From the NCBI RefSeq assembly GCF_001642475.1, contig NW_019174023.1:1-64000 (forward strand): a stretch of 64,000 nucleotides of DNA, in the 5' to 3' direction. Every line of letters starts with the position of its first letter. The stretch's first letter is position 1. The translations under genes were made by a program, and so were the position numbers. The notes under the pieces were generated by a model that was given only the letters and a program-made list of their open reading frames with translations, searched no databases and had not been told where the DNA came from. Positions 53,997-64,000 of this stretch are shown one piece after another. The DNA is from Fonsecaea monophora (taxonomy: Eukaryota > Ascomycota > Eurotiomycetes > Chaetothyriales > Herpotrichiellaceae).

Positions 53997-54467
53997 AGTC
54001 AAGCAGCGTTGCCATTGACGTACAAGTCAATTTTTGGAAGGCGGTGGTGTCATGAAGTCTAGATTCCGCTCAGACTAGTGAATGGACCGATGAATACGTC
54101 GTCGATGATACAATGAGCCGTGGCCAGCCCTCCCCTAAGACAACTGAGAGTTGGTATAGGATGGAGGTGCGCGTGGTCATGATGTATAACTGGATTACCG
54201 GAAGCGCGTCCGTGACGCGATTCCCATGCCCAGAAATGGGGGGTGCACCTGTAAATGCCTTCCAGTCGCTGATAGGCTTGCTTAGGCGGAAGATCGGCCA
54301 CTAAGCAGGCCCTGGTTAGGGAAGTGCTTAGCGAGACTTATTACCATTTGGGATTTGGACGGAGGAACCTCGCCGCCCTCCGCAAAAATTTTGTGGAGAC
54401 CATCTCAAAACTTTTTGTCTGCACATCAAGTTCTACCTAGCAGCACTACAGTACTCATGCTCCAGCC
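53997..54467. promoter_or_regulatory. Divergent promoter between elg1 and utp8
   Basis: 471 bp with no supported gene; serves a DNA-replication gene and a ribosome-biogenesis gene. Confidence 0.4.
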
Positions 54468-57206
54468 ATGGAAATCTCAACTCCTCATGTGCTAGCGAGA
54501 CTGCCTCGTCCTGCTAGGCATGACGCCAACCCTCGTTTTGGCACTGTGTATGCTGTGCGCGACGGACTGAAGAAGCGCAGGAAAGAGATTTGCGTGGCCG
54601 TGGATGGAGATTCCCTCGGGCTGTATGAGGTACCATTACATTGTATCCTTGCACAAAACAAGCTGCTGACAGAGGTTCAGATCCAAAATGGAACTATCCT
54701 AGCCTCTTATCCCGTGCCTCCTACCACACGTTATTTTGGCCCACCATGTTCAATTCACGAAGATTCGCAAGGGCAAATCCGTCGAAGGACATACTGTGCG
54801 ACAAAGCGAGACATGTTACGCATCGAATCTTTCCAGAGCTCAGGGGATGACACAGTCCGCGCCTCACAGTGTGTGAGTGTAGCATTGGATGAACAAGAGT
54901 ACCCTGTCGTACTGCTTGAAGTTCTGCTTAGAGGTCGAGAAAAAGAGCTGTTGGTGGTCCAACAAAATGGTACCCTCACAAGTTTCTCTGAAGAATTGAA
55001 CGCCACATTATTCAAGGGCGTTCTTTGTTCCAAACGACATCCAAACATCAAAGTACTGGCTATTCAACATCTTACAGGTTCGGAAGCCCTGAAGACTGTT
55101 CTAAAGCAGAGGCCAGATCTGCTCAGCGAGGTTGCTCCAGCTGGTTCCTACTTGGCGGTCGCATATTGCAAAACCGAGCATTCGACTAATCCCAACAGCG
55201 TGTTCTACGGTGTCTGGTCAGTTGAAACAATCGATCGAAATCTGGCTGCTCATAGGGTATCAATTTATCCATTGTTCGACCACGAACTGTCGTTGGGAGG
55301 CAACAACTCCAAGTCACTTTCGCCGAAGGATCGATCTTACACCTTTAACCTCAGGGCATCGAATCTATTCCTTCGTGCCGGAGAATCGTTTTACTCGTAT
55401 GATTTGACCGGCCTAGTACCTTCATTGTCTTCTGCCCTACACACTGGTCTGAACTGCTCTTACGAAATCATGGCCATTTCTCCCGCGTTCGCCATCTGCT
55501 CCTTTGATGAGTCAATTCAGCTTTATGACCTCAAATTTCAGTCCGTTCAGGCTCAAATTGACGCGAGAAAGGGGAATCTCAAGCGGAAACGCATGAGAAT
55601 GGCCGTCCAAGATCGGAGTGGTCCCATCGAATTTGTCGCATACTATCCCCACACTGCTCGTGTCATCGGATGGAGGCGTCATCAACTCCTTGCAATAGAT
55701 ATTTCCGGTAGCTCATCAAAACGACTACTGGAAACCGGAAGCAAACTTCTCCAAAACGTCGGACGCGGTGTCAGTAACCACGAGACTCTGCCTAGTGCTC
55801 TCGATGGGCGGTTGTCTGCGATCGGCTCCGCAACTATCATTCCGGAGTCTACTGTCGGCTGGCAGCCCGTCAGACAACGCCTTGACCAGCTCGCTGGGAC
55901 TGGCGATGTCGCCGGCTTCGAAAACGCTGTCATCAACGACATTCGGGAGGCGATCATGCAGTCTTCGGCTCTCGGAGGACCCAGTGAGGACTTGCCTCTG
56001 GATCGTATGGCGGTCCCAGACTTCAAGATCAACTATCTTCTGTCGAAGATCTTCCAGGTAGTCGCGACGTCAAAGGCGCAAGACAACGCACCCAACCCCA
56101 CAGAGACGCGATTGGAGATCCGGATACCGTCATTCAAACTCATCCTATGGCTGTGCCGGTTAGGGTTGCTGTCCGCCCAGCACCTGGGAATTGCAATCTC
56201 GAGTTCCCCTTCTGGGCCTGGGTTGACGAATGTCGGCGTACATGCGGTTGCACGAGCTCTCCTCGAGGCAGATCCGTCGTATAACTTGCTGGCAGAGTGT
56301 CTGGAAAGTGGGTTCAGTCCATATGTGGAGGAGCAAGCAGCGATAGTTCAGCTTCTCATCCAACAAGCTCTGGCTACGTCGTCTGGGGCCGCGGTTCCTG
56401 ACGCAGATCGCCGAACAGATCCCGTGGAGACCGACACTCCCTTATCTCTCGCCGGCTCACAGGTTCAGGCACTGGCCGTATCAGCGACAGACACCCCGTG
56501 GCTACCTCCTCAACTTCAAAGATCGCTAATCGAAGCGCTGGATAGATTCGGCATTGCTGCGGCTTCAGTTATTTCCGTCAACTTAAAAGCTTTGCTCTCC
56601 CACACCGAAGCGCTGGCTCTCATTCAGTTCTTACGGCAGCAACTCTTCCAAGGCGGTCACACGCGCTCTTTTCAAAACTTGAGTTTGAACGCCGACTCTC
56701 TACCAACTGTCAAGCTCACTGCTAGTATCAAGATATTGTCAGCCTGCGTCGACACCATTGGACCTCTTGGCTTCTTTGAGACTCTAGATCACGAAGATTT
56801 TATGGGCAATATTATACCCGACCTGGTGACGGAGATTACACATGCCAAGCAGAGCCTGGAAGACGTGGCGGAGTTGCAAGGGATTCTCCGCGAGACGTTG
56901 AGATACCAGGAATCTATGCGAAAGCAACAAGCTGCCGGCGCCCGTGTGCCTTTCTATGGAACTGGATTACCAGCCCCTAATCCGCGTCCGGGAGCCATCG
57001 TGACGCTATACTCGGAGACTGCCGAGGGGGAAGAAGACCTGCAACCTGGTCCAGGTCTCCCGCTGAGCCTGAAGGTCGAGAATGTAGTCAGCGCAGTGAA
57101 GATCAGGAATGGTGGTGGCCAATTAAAACATCGGACCGTCAGGCAGAAAAAGATGCTCGAGAGGAAAAATAAAGGGCGGTACTCGTTTGAGCGACTGGCT
57201 TTGTGA
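54468..57206 (+). CDS. utp8: Utp8-family protein (UTP-A / t-UTP subunit)
   Basis: Component of the t-UTP complex that binds nascent 35S pre-rRNA in the nucleolus; in yeast it also helps tRNA export. 912 aa, single exon. The N-terminal half fits an irregular beta-propeller (repeated short hydrophobic strands, for example ICVAVDGDSLGLYEVPL, AFAICSFDESIQLYDLKF). The second half is helical. The strongest sign is the C-terminal basic motif RTVRQKKMLERKNKGRYSFE, which I associate with fungal Utp8 proteins. No signal peptide or membrane segment. Confidence 0.85.
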   Translation: MEISTPHVLARLPRPARHDANPRFGTVYAVRDGLKKRRKEICVAVDGDSLGLYEVPLHCILAQNKLLTEVQIQNGTILASYPVPPTTRYFGPPCSIHEDSQGQIRRRTYCATKRDMLRIESFQSSGDDTVRASQCVSVALDEQEYPVVLLEVLLRGREKELLVVQQNGTLTSFSEELNATLFKGVLCSKRHPNIKVLAIQHLTGSEALKTVLKQRPDLLSEVAPAGSYLAVAYCKTEHSTNPNSVFYGVWSVETIDRNLAAHRVSIYPLFDHELSLGGNNSKSLSPKDRSYTFNLRASNLFLRAGESFYSYDLTGLVPSLSSALHTGLNCSYEIMAISPAFAICSFDESIQLYDLKFQSVQAQIDARKGNLKRKRMRMAVQDRSGPIEFVAYYPHTARVIGWRRHQLLAIDISGSSSKRLLETGSKLLQNVGRGVSNHETLPSALDGRLSAIGSATIIPESTVGWQPVRQRLDQLAGTGDVAGFENAVINDIREAIMQSSALGGPSEDLPLDRMAVPDFKINYLLSKIFQVVATSKAQDNAPNPTETRLEIRIPSFKLILWLCRLGLLSAQHLGIAISSSPSGPGLTNVGVHAVARALLEADPSYNLLAECLESGFSPYVEEQAAIVQLLIQQALATSSGAAVPDADRRTDPVETDTPLSLAGSQVQALAVSATDTPWLPPQLQRSLIEALDRFGIAAASVISVNLKALLSHTEALALIQFLRQQLFQGGHTRSFQNLSLNADSLPTVKLTASIKILSACVDTIGPLGFFETLDHEDFMGNIIPDLVTEITHAKQSLEDVAELQGILRETLRYQESMRKQQAAGARVPFYGTGLPAPNPRPGAIVTLYSETAEGEEDLQPGPGLPLSLKVENVVSAVKIRNGGGQLKHRTVRQKKMLERKNKGRYSFERLAL

Positions 57207-57857
57207 GATAGGTAGAGCTTTGAAAATGTGATGGCGGATCCGAGGACTCTGGATAATCATGTCTTATACTCCGTAAACCTTCTGGCCATTTCAGGCTGGA
57301 CTGTAGTAGAAGCGAGATATCAGATGGCCGAAATGGGACAAAAGCGTATGCAGCGGATTCGGCGTGCCATTGGCCACTGACTATTGACGGGCCTAGCCTC
57401 GTTCCAGCCCCATCGCAGCCCCATAGATGCGCATGCTGCGATCCCATGCCCCCCTCGAACCTCTCCTAACGCAGTCTTCCTTCAAATTGAGCACTCGTAC
57501 CGACGACGAGATATTTCTGCTTAGACGCTTCTTCCTCGCATAGTGCGCAACTAGGCAGCCTCGGCCGTTGACCAGAAATCCGAGGACCAGAGAGACACCC
57601 CCCTTTTGAAAGACCCTGCGCTGAGAGCCTCCTCTGGACTGTCTCCTTCGCATTGGAACGACGGAAGATTCTTCAACGGTCCCAATAGCGGCAAACCTTT
57701 GAGTCTGCAATCAGAAAAGCTACCGAGCAAATCCTCATCATATCGCCGGCCGAGTCTCTACCCTGCCCCCAAGCCTCCATGTGGCTGGGGTGTGAGGACT
57801 GAAACCTAAACCTGATCCGAGCGTCAAAAAGGCAGTTGGTTCTTGGACGCTATCACC
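57207..57857. other. Intergenic region
   Basis: 3' flank of utp8 and promoter of ste50, both on the plus strand. Nothing else supported. Confidence 0.45.
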
Positions 57858-59642
57858 ATGGCCTTTCCCAGCGGAACTACATATCACGCCGACTCTGACG
57901 CCGATGATGAATATGAGCGAAGCGTCATGACTTCTCCCACTCAGCTACACACCGATTCAGAGACCTCTTCCGAGCCGGCCTCTAACGAACATACCCCCAC
58001 GACGTTTGACAACTCGGGAGAAGATCCAAGCCTGCCCAGGACGATAATAACAGAATGGACACCAGAAGAGTGCGCTCAGTTTGTGTCTAGTTTGAACCTG
58101 AGACAATATTGCCATGCTTTTATCGGTAAGCAGCCTTGCAAGCAGAAACGGTGGGGGATGTCCGCAGGACTGACTGTTCCCAGAACATGGCATTGAAGGA
58201 GAAGCACTCGTTGCACTTAAACATGACGAACTCAAAGAGATGGGAATCGCTAGTGTGGGACACCGGTTGACTATACTCAAGAACGTCTACGATTTAAAGG
58301 TCAACCAGGACATACCTATCGAACCAGATGACTATGTCCCGCCTAGTAGGCTATCGCCTTACCGTTGGCCAATGTTATATCGCTGATTCCCTTTTTAGCG
58401 GCCGAGCAAAACCCACAGTATGAAATGGCAACCAAGGAAGATATCGATCGACTCGCGAGATCAATCCTCCGGTTACGGGACGAGCGAATTGCCCAGGCGG
58501 AGGCGCAGTTGACGAGGCTTGCAGATGACTACCGCAAGTTGCGCCAGGAGCTCCTACCGGTTTTCAAAATGGCCAAAGAACGATCCGAACCTCTCCCCTA
58601 TGCCCCTTATCAAGGCACTACCATCAGCCCAGAGGTGTACCAGCAAGATGTCATTTCACCTCCCCCAGCGACGCAGCCGGTGCCCGAAAAGACGAGCCTT
58701 ACACGCACATTCTCGAAGAAGCTGGGCCTCAGCTCTACCCCCAAGAACAACTCTCCAACACATATACCCAGTACAATCCATGAGGGTAGGACTTTCGCCG
58801 AAAGCAACTCGCTGGACCCTTCGGCAGCAGCAAGTCTAGCCTCAAACTCGCTAACCGCACAAATGTCAGGTGGCGTATTAGGGCAACACCCTCATCCCTC
58901 TCCAGGAGTCCCTTCCCCGACCTCACCGCTCCCCTACCAACATCAACCACTCGCTCCTCGCTCCTACCAACGTGAAGGAGGAACCGTTAGCGGTGCTGTC
59001 CCTCGCTACGACGGTGTCGACGACCGGCAAGTTACTATCGAACGCGACCGTGACCCTCCCACTTCTGCGAAATCGGCCTCTGGCAAGCTCAACCCTTCAA
59101 ACAGTACAATCTCTAATGCTTCTACCCTCATCCCCTCGAGAGAACAATCCGCCTCGGTCCCGCCCCAGCTCCCCTCGAGCGCCGGTGTGGGCCACACCCC
59201 GCATGGCAACAAAGATAGTGGCAGCGGAGGCGACGCTCCTTCCGTGGAAATCTTCAAGTCTTTCCGCGTGGGGCTAGAAGATCCGTGCTACAAAGTTCTC
59301 CCAGCCGCTCTCAGAAAATACAATATCCAGGCCGATTGGCGACAATATGCACTTTATATCGTGTATGGCGACCAGGAGAGGTGTGTGGGACTGGAAGAGA
59401 AGCCCCTCGCTTTATTCAAGGATTTGGACAGAGAGGGGAAGAAGCCGATGTTTATGTTGAGAAAGTTGGGGAATGTGATGGTCGGCGACGTGCCACCAAC
59501 AGCAGGTGTGGGAATGAAGCCACCACTGGGAGGTATAGGTAGCAGCAGTTTAGGGACTGCTACCACAGGAGTCGTTTCTGGAGGTGCACCCAGCGTCAGG
59601 GCAATGCCGCCTGCGCAGACGTTACCAGGCGGAGTTTTATGA
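57858..59642 (+). CDS. ste50: Ste50-like MAP kinase adaptor (SAM + RA domains)
   Basis: Adaptor that links Ste11-type MAPKKK to Cdc42/Ras-type GTPases in mating, filamentation and osmotic signalling. 557 aa in three exons: 57858-58125, 58184-58345, 58399-59642. The SAM domain spans about residues 65-128 (EWTPEECAQFVSSLNLRQYC, then GIEGEALVALKHDELKEMG and VGHRLTILKNVYDL) and is split by intron 1. A coiled coil lies around 150-195 (RLARSILRLRDERIAQAEAQ). A Ser/Pro-rich linker follows. The Ras-association domain spans about 420-500 (SVEIFKSFRVGLEDPCYKVL to KPMFMLRKLGNV). The start is ATG 57858; codons upstream in frame are not ATG. Confidence 0.94.
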
Positions 59643-59920
59643 TCTCGTCCTCTCTTTCGTTTAGATATGTCGGCTTTAGCGAGGCTTTCAAAAGCGTCTC
59701 TGTTTTGAATCTGAAGAGACAGGTTGTTTCCATTCATGCTACGATGCTTAACAAGCACAACCAACCGCTCGAGAACCACCTACGACTCCATGTAGAGCAA
59801 GACATTTAATGTCCTGTACCGAGGTCCTTCCACTATCTCTTCCACGTCCAACGCCGTTCGCTATGCCATATGGTACACGAATATCCCAGGCCATCGCCTC
59901 GATTACAAGCAGAGACCTGG

Positions 59921-60502
59921 TCAGTCACTGTCGTCGTTGATCGGCTCGACAACATCCTTGATTTTTTCTTTCAGAAATTCCACCCCCAGCTCAACAGTGA
60001 CCTCCGGGATCCTTACATCTGGTAGTCCATCTGGGCCGCCCGACCATTCTTTTGACAGTGCAATAGCGTTGTTGTTCACCCCTCCGCCATTCAAGGTTGC
60101 CGCAGCAGCTGCGCCTCCAGTCCCAGGTCCAGTTGTTGTCGTCGTCGTAGGTGTACTCGTGCCATTCGTCTTGGCATCTTTGCTTTCCTTATCCCCGGCC
60201 TGGTTCTTGCCGTCCTTGGGCATCTTCGCCCGTCGCATAACTTCGCTCATCAGCTCTGGGAAAGTGTCGCATGAGCCATTCCTGAGTAACTCGAGCGCCA
60301 ATGCGCGGACGCGGTCTGTCCAGCCCGTCCGGGCGAGGCTATCTGCTAGGAGGGCGCTGAGGTCGGGTATAGCGCCCGTCTGTCGGAGGTGTTGAATGAG
60401 AGCTTGAGAGGTCGCAGGTGGTAAGGAGTTCGAGGAGCTGGTGAGGGAAGAAGGGATGGAGATTGTAGCCGCGTTGTCAGCTGATGGCCCTGAGGTCGAC
60501 AT
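59921..60502 (-). CDS. Sus1/ENY2-like protein with a low-complexity insert
   Basis: 193 aa, single exon. Residues about 30-95 (LIQHLRQTGAIPDLSALLAD, TGWTDRVRALALELLRNG, FPELMSEVMRRA) and the end (RIPEVTVELGVEFLKEKIKD) line up with the helix order of Sus1/ENY2, including the GW.D motif and the C-terminal VP..V..EL...I pattern. Sus1 joins the SAGA deubiquitinase module and the TREX-2 mRNA export complex. Here the two parts are separated by some 60 residues of Lys/Asp- then Thr/Gly/Ala-rich sequence not present in yeast Sus1 (96 aa). So it is either a diverged Sus1 or a related fungal protein; moderate confidence. Convergent with ste50. Confidence 0.55.
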   Translation of the reverse strand: MSTSGPSADNAATISIPSSLTSSSNSLPPATSQALIQHLRQTGAIPDLSALLADSLARTGWTDRVRALALELLRNGSCDTFPELMSEVMRRAKMPKDGKNQAGDKESKDAKTNGTSTPTTTTTTGPGTGGAAAAATLNGGGVNNNAIALSKEWSGGPDGLPDVRIPEVTVELGVEFLKEKIKDVVEPINDDSD

Positions 60503-61641
60503 TTTGTGGATGTCTCGCTATGTCAAGGCCAGAAGGTGAATGTGGGTGCGCGTCGGGATAATGTGGGCTCTAAATGTGTTTTCGTGGTAGAGAGGGGCTC
60601 AGTTGCATTAATTTTCGAGATCGATAGTCTGGCACACCTGGCCGTACGCCGCTGGTCGATGTCGGTAGTAGGAGATACCGTCCTCCGGAGGGCTGTCCAG
60701 CAGCACTACTTGAAAGGAAAGTGTGAGTGGCCTGTAGCTGTCTACAAGGAGGCGGGCTTGATTCTTGAGAATGTTCCGCTCCGCACTTTGAAAATTGGAG
60801 GTGCGGGCGGACATGGGTTGGCGGAGCGGAAGTACGCCAGGTACGCTACGAATCAGAGGGCGAGTTCCCATGGGCTTGTTGTGGGCGATTCATGGTTGTA
60901 TAAGGAAGTGAATTGATTGATCATCATGAATGGCTTTCTTCCTATTATTCGTCATGAGAGGCGAAAATGTCAGACATGTGGTATGGACTGTAGCAGGGAT
61001 ACAGAGACATCCGTAAGAGCAGCGGGTCTTAGAGCCGGATGACTCTCAGTACGCAATCTGGCATTACGCCCCCTCGTGGCAAGGCTCAGATTCAGCCTCG
61101 CCACCTGGAAGGCAGATCTAGAGCAATACTTGTACAAGTACACGAATGGAATGGGAAGAGAAAGGCATTAAGTCAAGACCTGAAGGATTAAAGCTTAGCG
61201 TGCTATCAAGCAAGTGTTTGATGCCTATTTCAAGTGCATGTAAAACTCGTGGCAAGGCAATCGTTGGGCGGTATCAGAAGATTCGACCGTCTTCTCTTTC
61301 GTAGGCTGCCAGAGGCAACGTATGTTGGTTGGGCTCAAATGACCGTCATTCGAACACGCCAAGACGGGGCTTTCTCCTGCGCCTCAAGTCCTCTAGAGGT
61401 TCAACTCATCACTTTCAACAAACGCTTTGCTCACTCTCACCCTTTTGTTACCATCTCCTTTCTCCTCCTCTCAAGGTTCTTCTTATAAGGAGCTCCTTGA
61501 AATCATTCCATCCTTTTTCTATCGTCCCTAAAACTATCGTTGCGAAGACCGGCGCTCTTGTCTCTGGTCTCCTAGAAACCACATCAACAAACCTCCGCAA
61601 TCTCCTTCTCAGACCGTTTTTGATATCTCAAGGACATCAAG
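60503..61641. promoter_or_regulatory. Divergent promoter region and cdc48 leader
   Basis: 1.1 kb. The last 250 bp are CT-rich on the plus strand (about 61420-61520) and form the likely 5' UTR of cdc48, ending ATCAAG before the ATG. Frames in the left part have no protein features. Confidence 0.45.
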
Positions 61642-64000
61642 ATGTCTGCAGAACCTGATCACGCCCATGACAAGAAGAAGGTCAACCTACAGTATGTGTC
61701 ACCTTCCTCGAAACCGCAAGATGCGCTGCTAACTCAAGCTACAGTGATGCTTCGGGCGCAGAGAAGAAAGAGGTACGGATTTCTCCCGGCAACCTCTACG
61801 GTGACGAATCCCAGACTGACAGAGCTATCCAGGAGCTTGATACGGCCACAGCCATCCTGAAAAAGAAGAAGAAGCCAAACTCATTGATGTATGTTGAACA
61901 CTGGCAACGACTTGGTGCAGACCGGCTGACAAATGACGCAGCGTGACCGATGCTACGAACGATGATAACTCCATCATTGCTCTCTCAAACAATACCATGG
62001 AGACGTTACAACTGTTCCGAGGCGATACAGTCTTGGTCCGAGGAAAGAAACGAAAGGACACCGTCTTGATCGTCCTAGCCGATGACGACCTCGACGATGG
62101 AAGCGCTCGTATCAACAGAGTGGTTCGCCACAACCTCAGAGTCAAGCACGGCGATATCATCACTGTTCACCCTTGTCCTGACATCAAATATGTGAGTACT
62201 GTCTCATTGCACTATTTCCAGCACAGTTCTAACTCTTCATGTAGGCGAAGCGCATCGCGGTTCTTCCCATTGCAGATACCATCGAGGGTCTGACCGGATC
62301 TCTCTTCGACGTCTTCCTCGCCCCCTACTTCCGCGAAGCATACCGACCTGTCCGACAAGGAGATCTCTTTACAGTCCGAGCCAGTATGAGACAAGTCGAA
62401 TTTAAAGTGGTCGAAGTCGATCCCCCGGAGTACGGCATTGTGGCCCAAGATACCGTCATTCACTGCGAAGGAGACCCGATCCAGCGTGAAGACGAGGAAG
62501 GAAACTTGAACGAGGTCGGATACGATGATATTGGTGGTTGCAGAAAGCAGATGGCTCAGATCCGCGAATTGGTTGAGTTGCCACTGCGACATCCCCAGCT
62601 GTTCAAGTCGATCGGTATCAAACCTCCCCGAGGCATCCTCATGTATGGCCCTCCGGGTACTGGTAAGACCCTGATGGCACGAGCTGTCGCCAACGAAACC
62701 GGTGCTTTCTTCTTCCTGATCAACGGCCCCGAAATCATGTCAAAGATGGCTGGTGAATCAGAATCCAATCTGCGGAAAGCTTTCGAGGAAGCTGAGAAGA
62801 ACTCGCCTGCCATTATCTTCATCGACGAAATCGACTCTATCGCACCAAAGCGAGAGAAGACTAACGGCGAGGTTGAGCGACGTGTCGTTTCGCAACTGCT
62901 CACTCTCATGGATGGCATGAAGGCGAGGTCCAACGTGGTCGTGATGGCCGCCACCAACCGACCCAACTCGATCGATCCCGCCCTTAGACGATTTGGTCGA
63001 TTTGACCGTGAAGTCGACATCGGTATTCCGGACCCGACTGGTCGTCTGGAGATTCTTCAAATCCACACCAAGAACATGAAATTGGCCGAAGATGTTGACC
63101 TTGAGTCGATCGCCGCCGAGACTCACGGTTACGTCGGTTCTGATATTGCATCACTCTGCTCCGAGGCCGCCATGCAGCAGATTCGTGAGAAGATGGATTT
63201 GATCGACCTGGACGAGGACACAATCGATGCCGAAGTGTTGGATTCGCTGGGAGTCACCATGGAAAACTTCCGGTATGCCCTGGGTGTCTCCAATCCCTCT
63301 GCTCTCCGCGAGGTGGCGGTTGTCGAAGTTCCCAACGTTCGCTGGGACGATATCGGTGGTCTCGAGGGTGTCAAGCGCGAACTCATCGAGTCTGTGCAAT
63401 ACCCTGTCGACCATCCCGAGAAATTCCTCAAATTCGGTCTTTCACCATCTCGAGGAGTGTTGTTCTACGGTCCTCCCGGAACTGGTAAAACTATGCTTGC
63501 CAAAGCCGTGGCCAACGAATGTGCCGCAAACTTCATCTCCGTCAAGGGTCCTGAGCTTCTGAGTATGTGGTTCGGCGAATCTGAAAGCAATATCCGAGAT
63601 ATCTTCGACAAGGCGCGTGCCGCAGCTCCCTGTGTCGTCTTCCTTGACGAACTTGACTCGATTGCCAAATCCCGTGGTGGTTCCGTGGGTGATGCCGGTG
63701 GTGCATCTGACCGGGTGGTTAACCAGCTCCTCACTGAAATGGATGGCATGACCTCGAAGAAGAACGTCTTTGTTATCGGCGCTACCAACAGACCTGAGCA
63801 ACTCGACAATGCTCTTTGCCGACCCGGACGTCTGGACACTCTTGTCTACGTCCCTCTTCCCGACGAAGCATCCCGTGAATCCATTCTGCGGGCGCAACTG
63901 CGCAAGACTCCTGTCGCTGCAGATGTGGATCTTAAATACATTGCCAGCAAGACCCATGGTTTCTCTGGTGCTGATTTGGGCTTCGTCACACAACGGGCTG
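61642..64000 (+). CDS. cdc48: Cdc48/p97 AAA+ ATPase (3' end beyond window)
   Basis: Hexameric segregase that extracts ubiquitylated proteins (ERAD, chromatin, mitophagy). Exons 61642-61691, 61745-61888, 61942-62191, then 62245 to beyond 64000; 733 residues are visible of the roughly 820 expected. The N domain includes KKKKKPNSLIVTDATNDDNS and RVVRHNLRVKHGDIITVHPC. D1 has Walker A GPPGTGKT at about residues 283-290 and Walker B IIFIDEID. D2 has Walker A GPPGTGKT (63470-63493) and Walker B CVVFLDELD. Pore and sensor regions look intact (RRFGRFDREVDIG, LDNALCRPGRLD). Introns at the 5' end have GTATGT, GTATGT and GTGAGT donors. Sequence is cut in the D2 domain by the window edge, not by a mutation. 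Confidence 0.97.

Overview
This window is nuclear DNA of a filamentous ascomycete (Pezizomycotina). The genes are compact and mostly carry short introns of about 45-160 bp with GTRNGY donors and CTRAC branch sites. The content is typical of these fungi: a Zn2Cys6 regulator, DUF3500 and DUF4185 proteins, cyanase, a Kex2-processed secreted cysteine-rich protein, Ste50 and an intron-bearing tRNA-Ser. Eurotiomycetes, perhaps Chaetothyriales, would fit, but I cannot place the species from sequence alone. I see no transposon, CRISPR array, virus or organelle sequence.

Layout. 0-8.6 kb: a probable lactose/beta-galactoside utilisation cluster with a sugar permease (3' end off the window), an intracellular GH2 beta-galactosidase and a divergent Zn2Cys6 activator that shares a 0.64-kb promoter with the galactosidase. 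9.4-29 kb: an accessory, metabolically flavoured stretch with a coiled-coil orphan, an AKR6-type aldo/keto reductase, a cupin, a type I sulfatase, a small secreted cysteine-rich protein, a decayed coding relic, a conserved nuclear-type orphan, a fumarylacetoacetase-family hydrolase divergent from a DUF3500 protein, a secreted DUF4185 protein and a BSC6-like MFS transporter. 29.6-41.8 kb: an EIF1AD-like protein convergent with Alg3 (9 bp between stops), a peroxisomal FMN-dependent 2-hydroxyacid oxidase, a C2H2 zinc-finger protein, a phospholipase D with a long disordered insert, and cyanase. 41.8-43.3 kb: a stretch of tiny ORFs, then tRNA-Ser(CGA). 43.6-64 kb: mostly housekeeping and informational genes (small membrane protein, basic nuclear protein, two-RRM protein, Elg1, Utp8, Ste50, a Sus1/ENY2-like protein, Cdc48 running off the right edge).

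Most unusual signal. At 42301-42336 and 42429-42464 two separate mini-ORFs encode exactly the same 11-residue peptide (MSAQMYSCVVQ, then TAG). They differ at 8 of 36 bases, every difference being synonymous, including an AGC/TCA serine switch. Both precede a 36-codon ORF that begins 14 nt after the second stop. This looks like selection on a micropeptide, either as tandem peptide-dependent uORFs or as a polycistronic micropeptide transcript.

Other points: two introns that only make sense with GC-AG ends; in-frame upstream ATGs that add presequence-like extensions to the aldo/keto reductase and cyanase; a PTS1 on the 2-hydroxyacid oxidase; and a CGG/CCG palindrome in the beta-galactosidase/regulator promoter. 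All gene models are by eye from splice signals and protein-family fit; no alignment or expression data were available.
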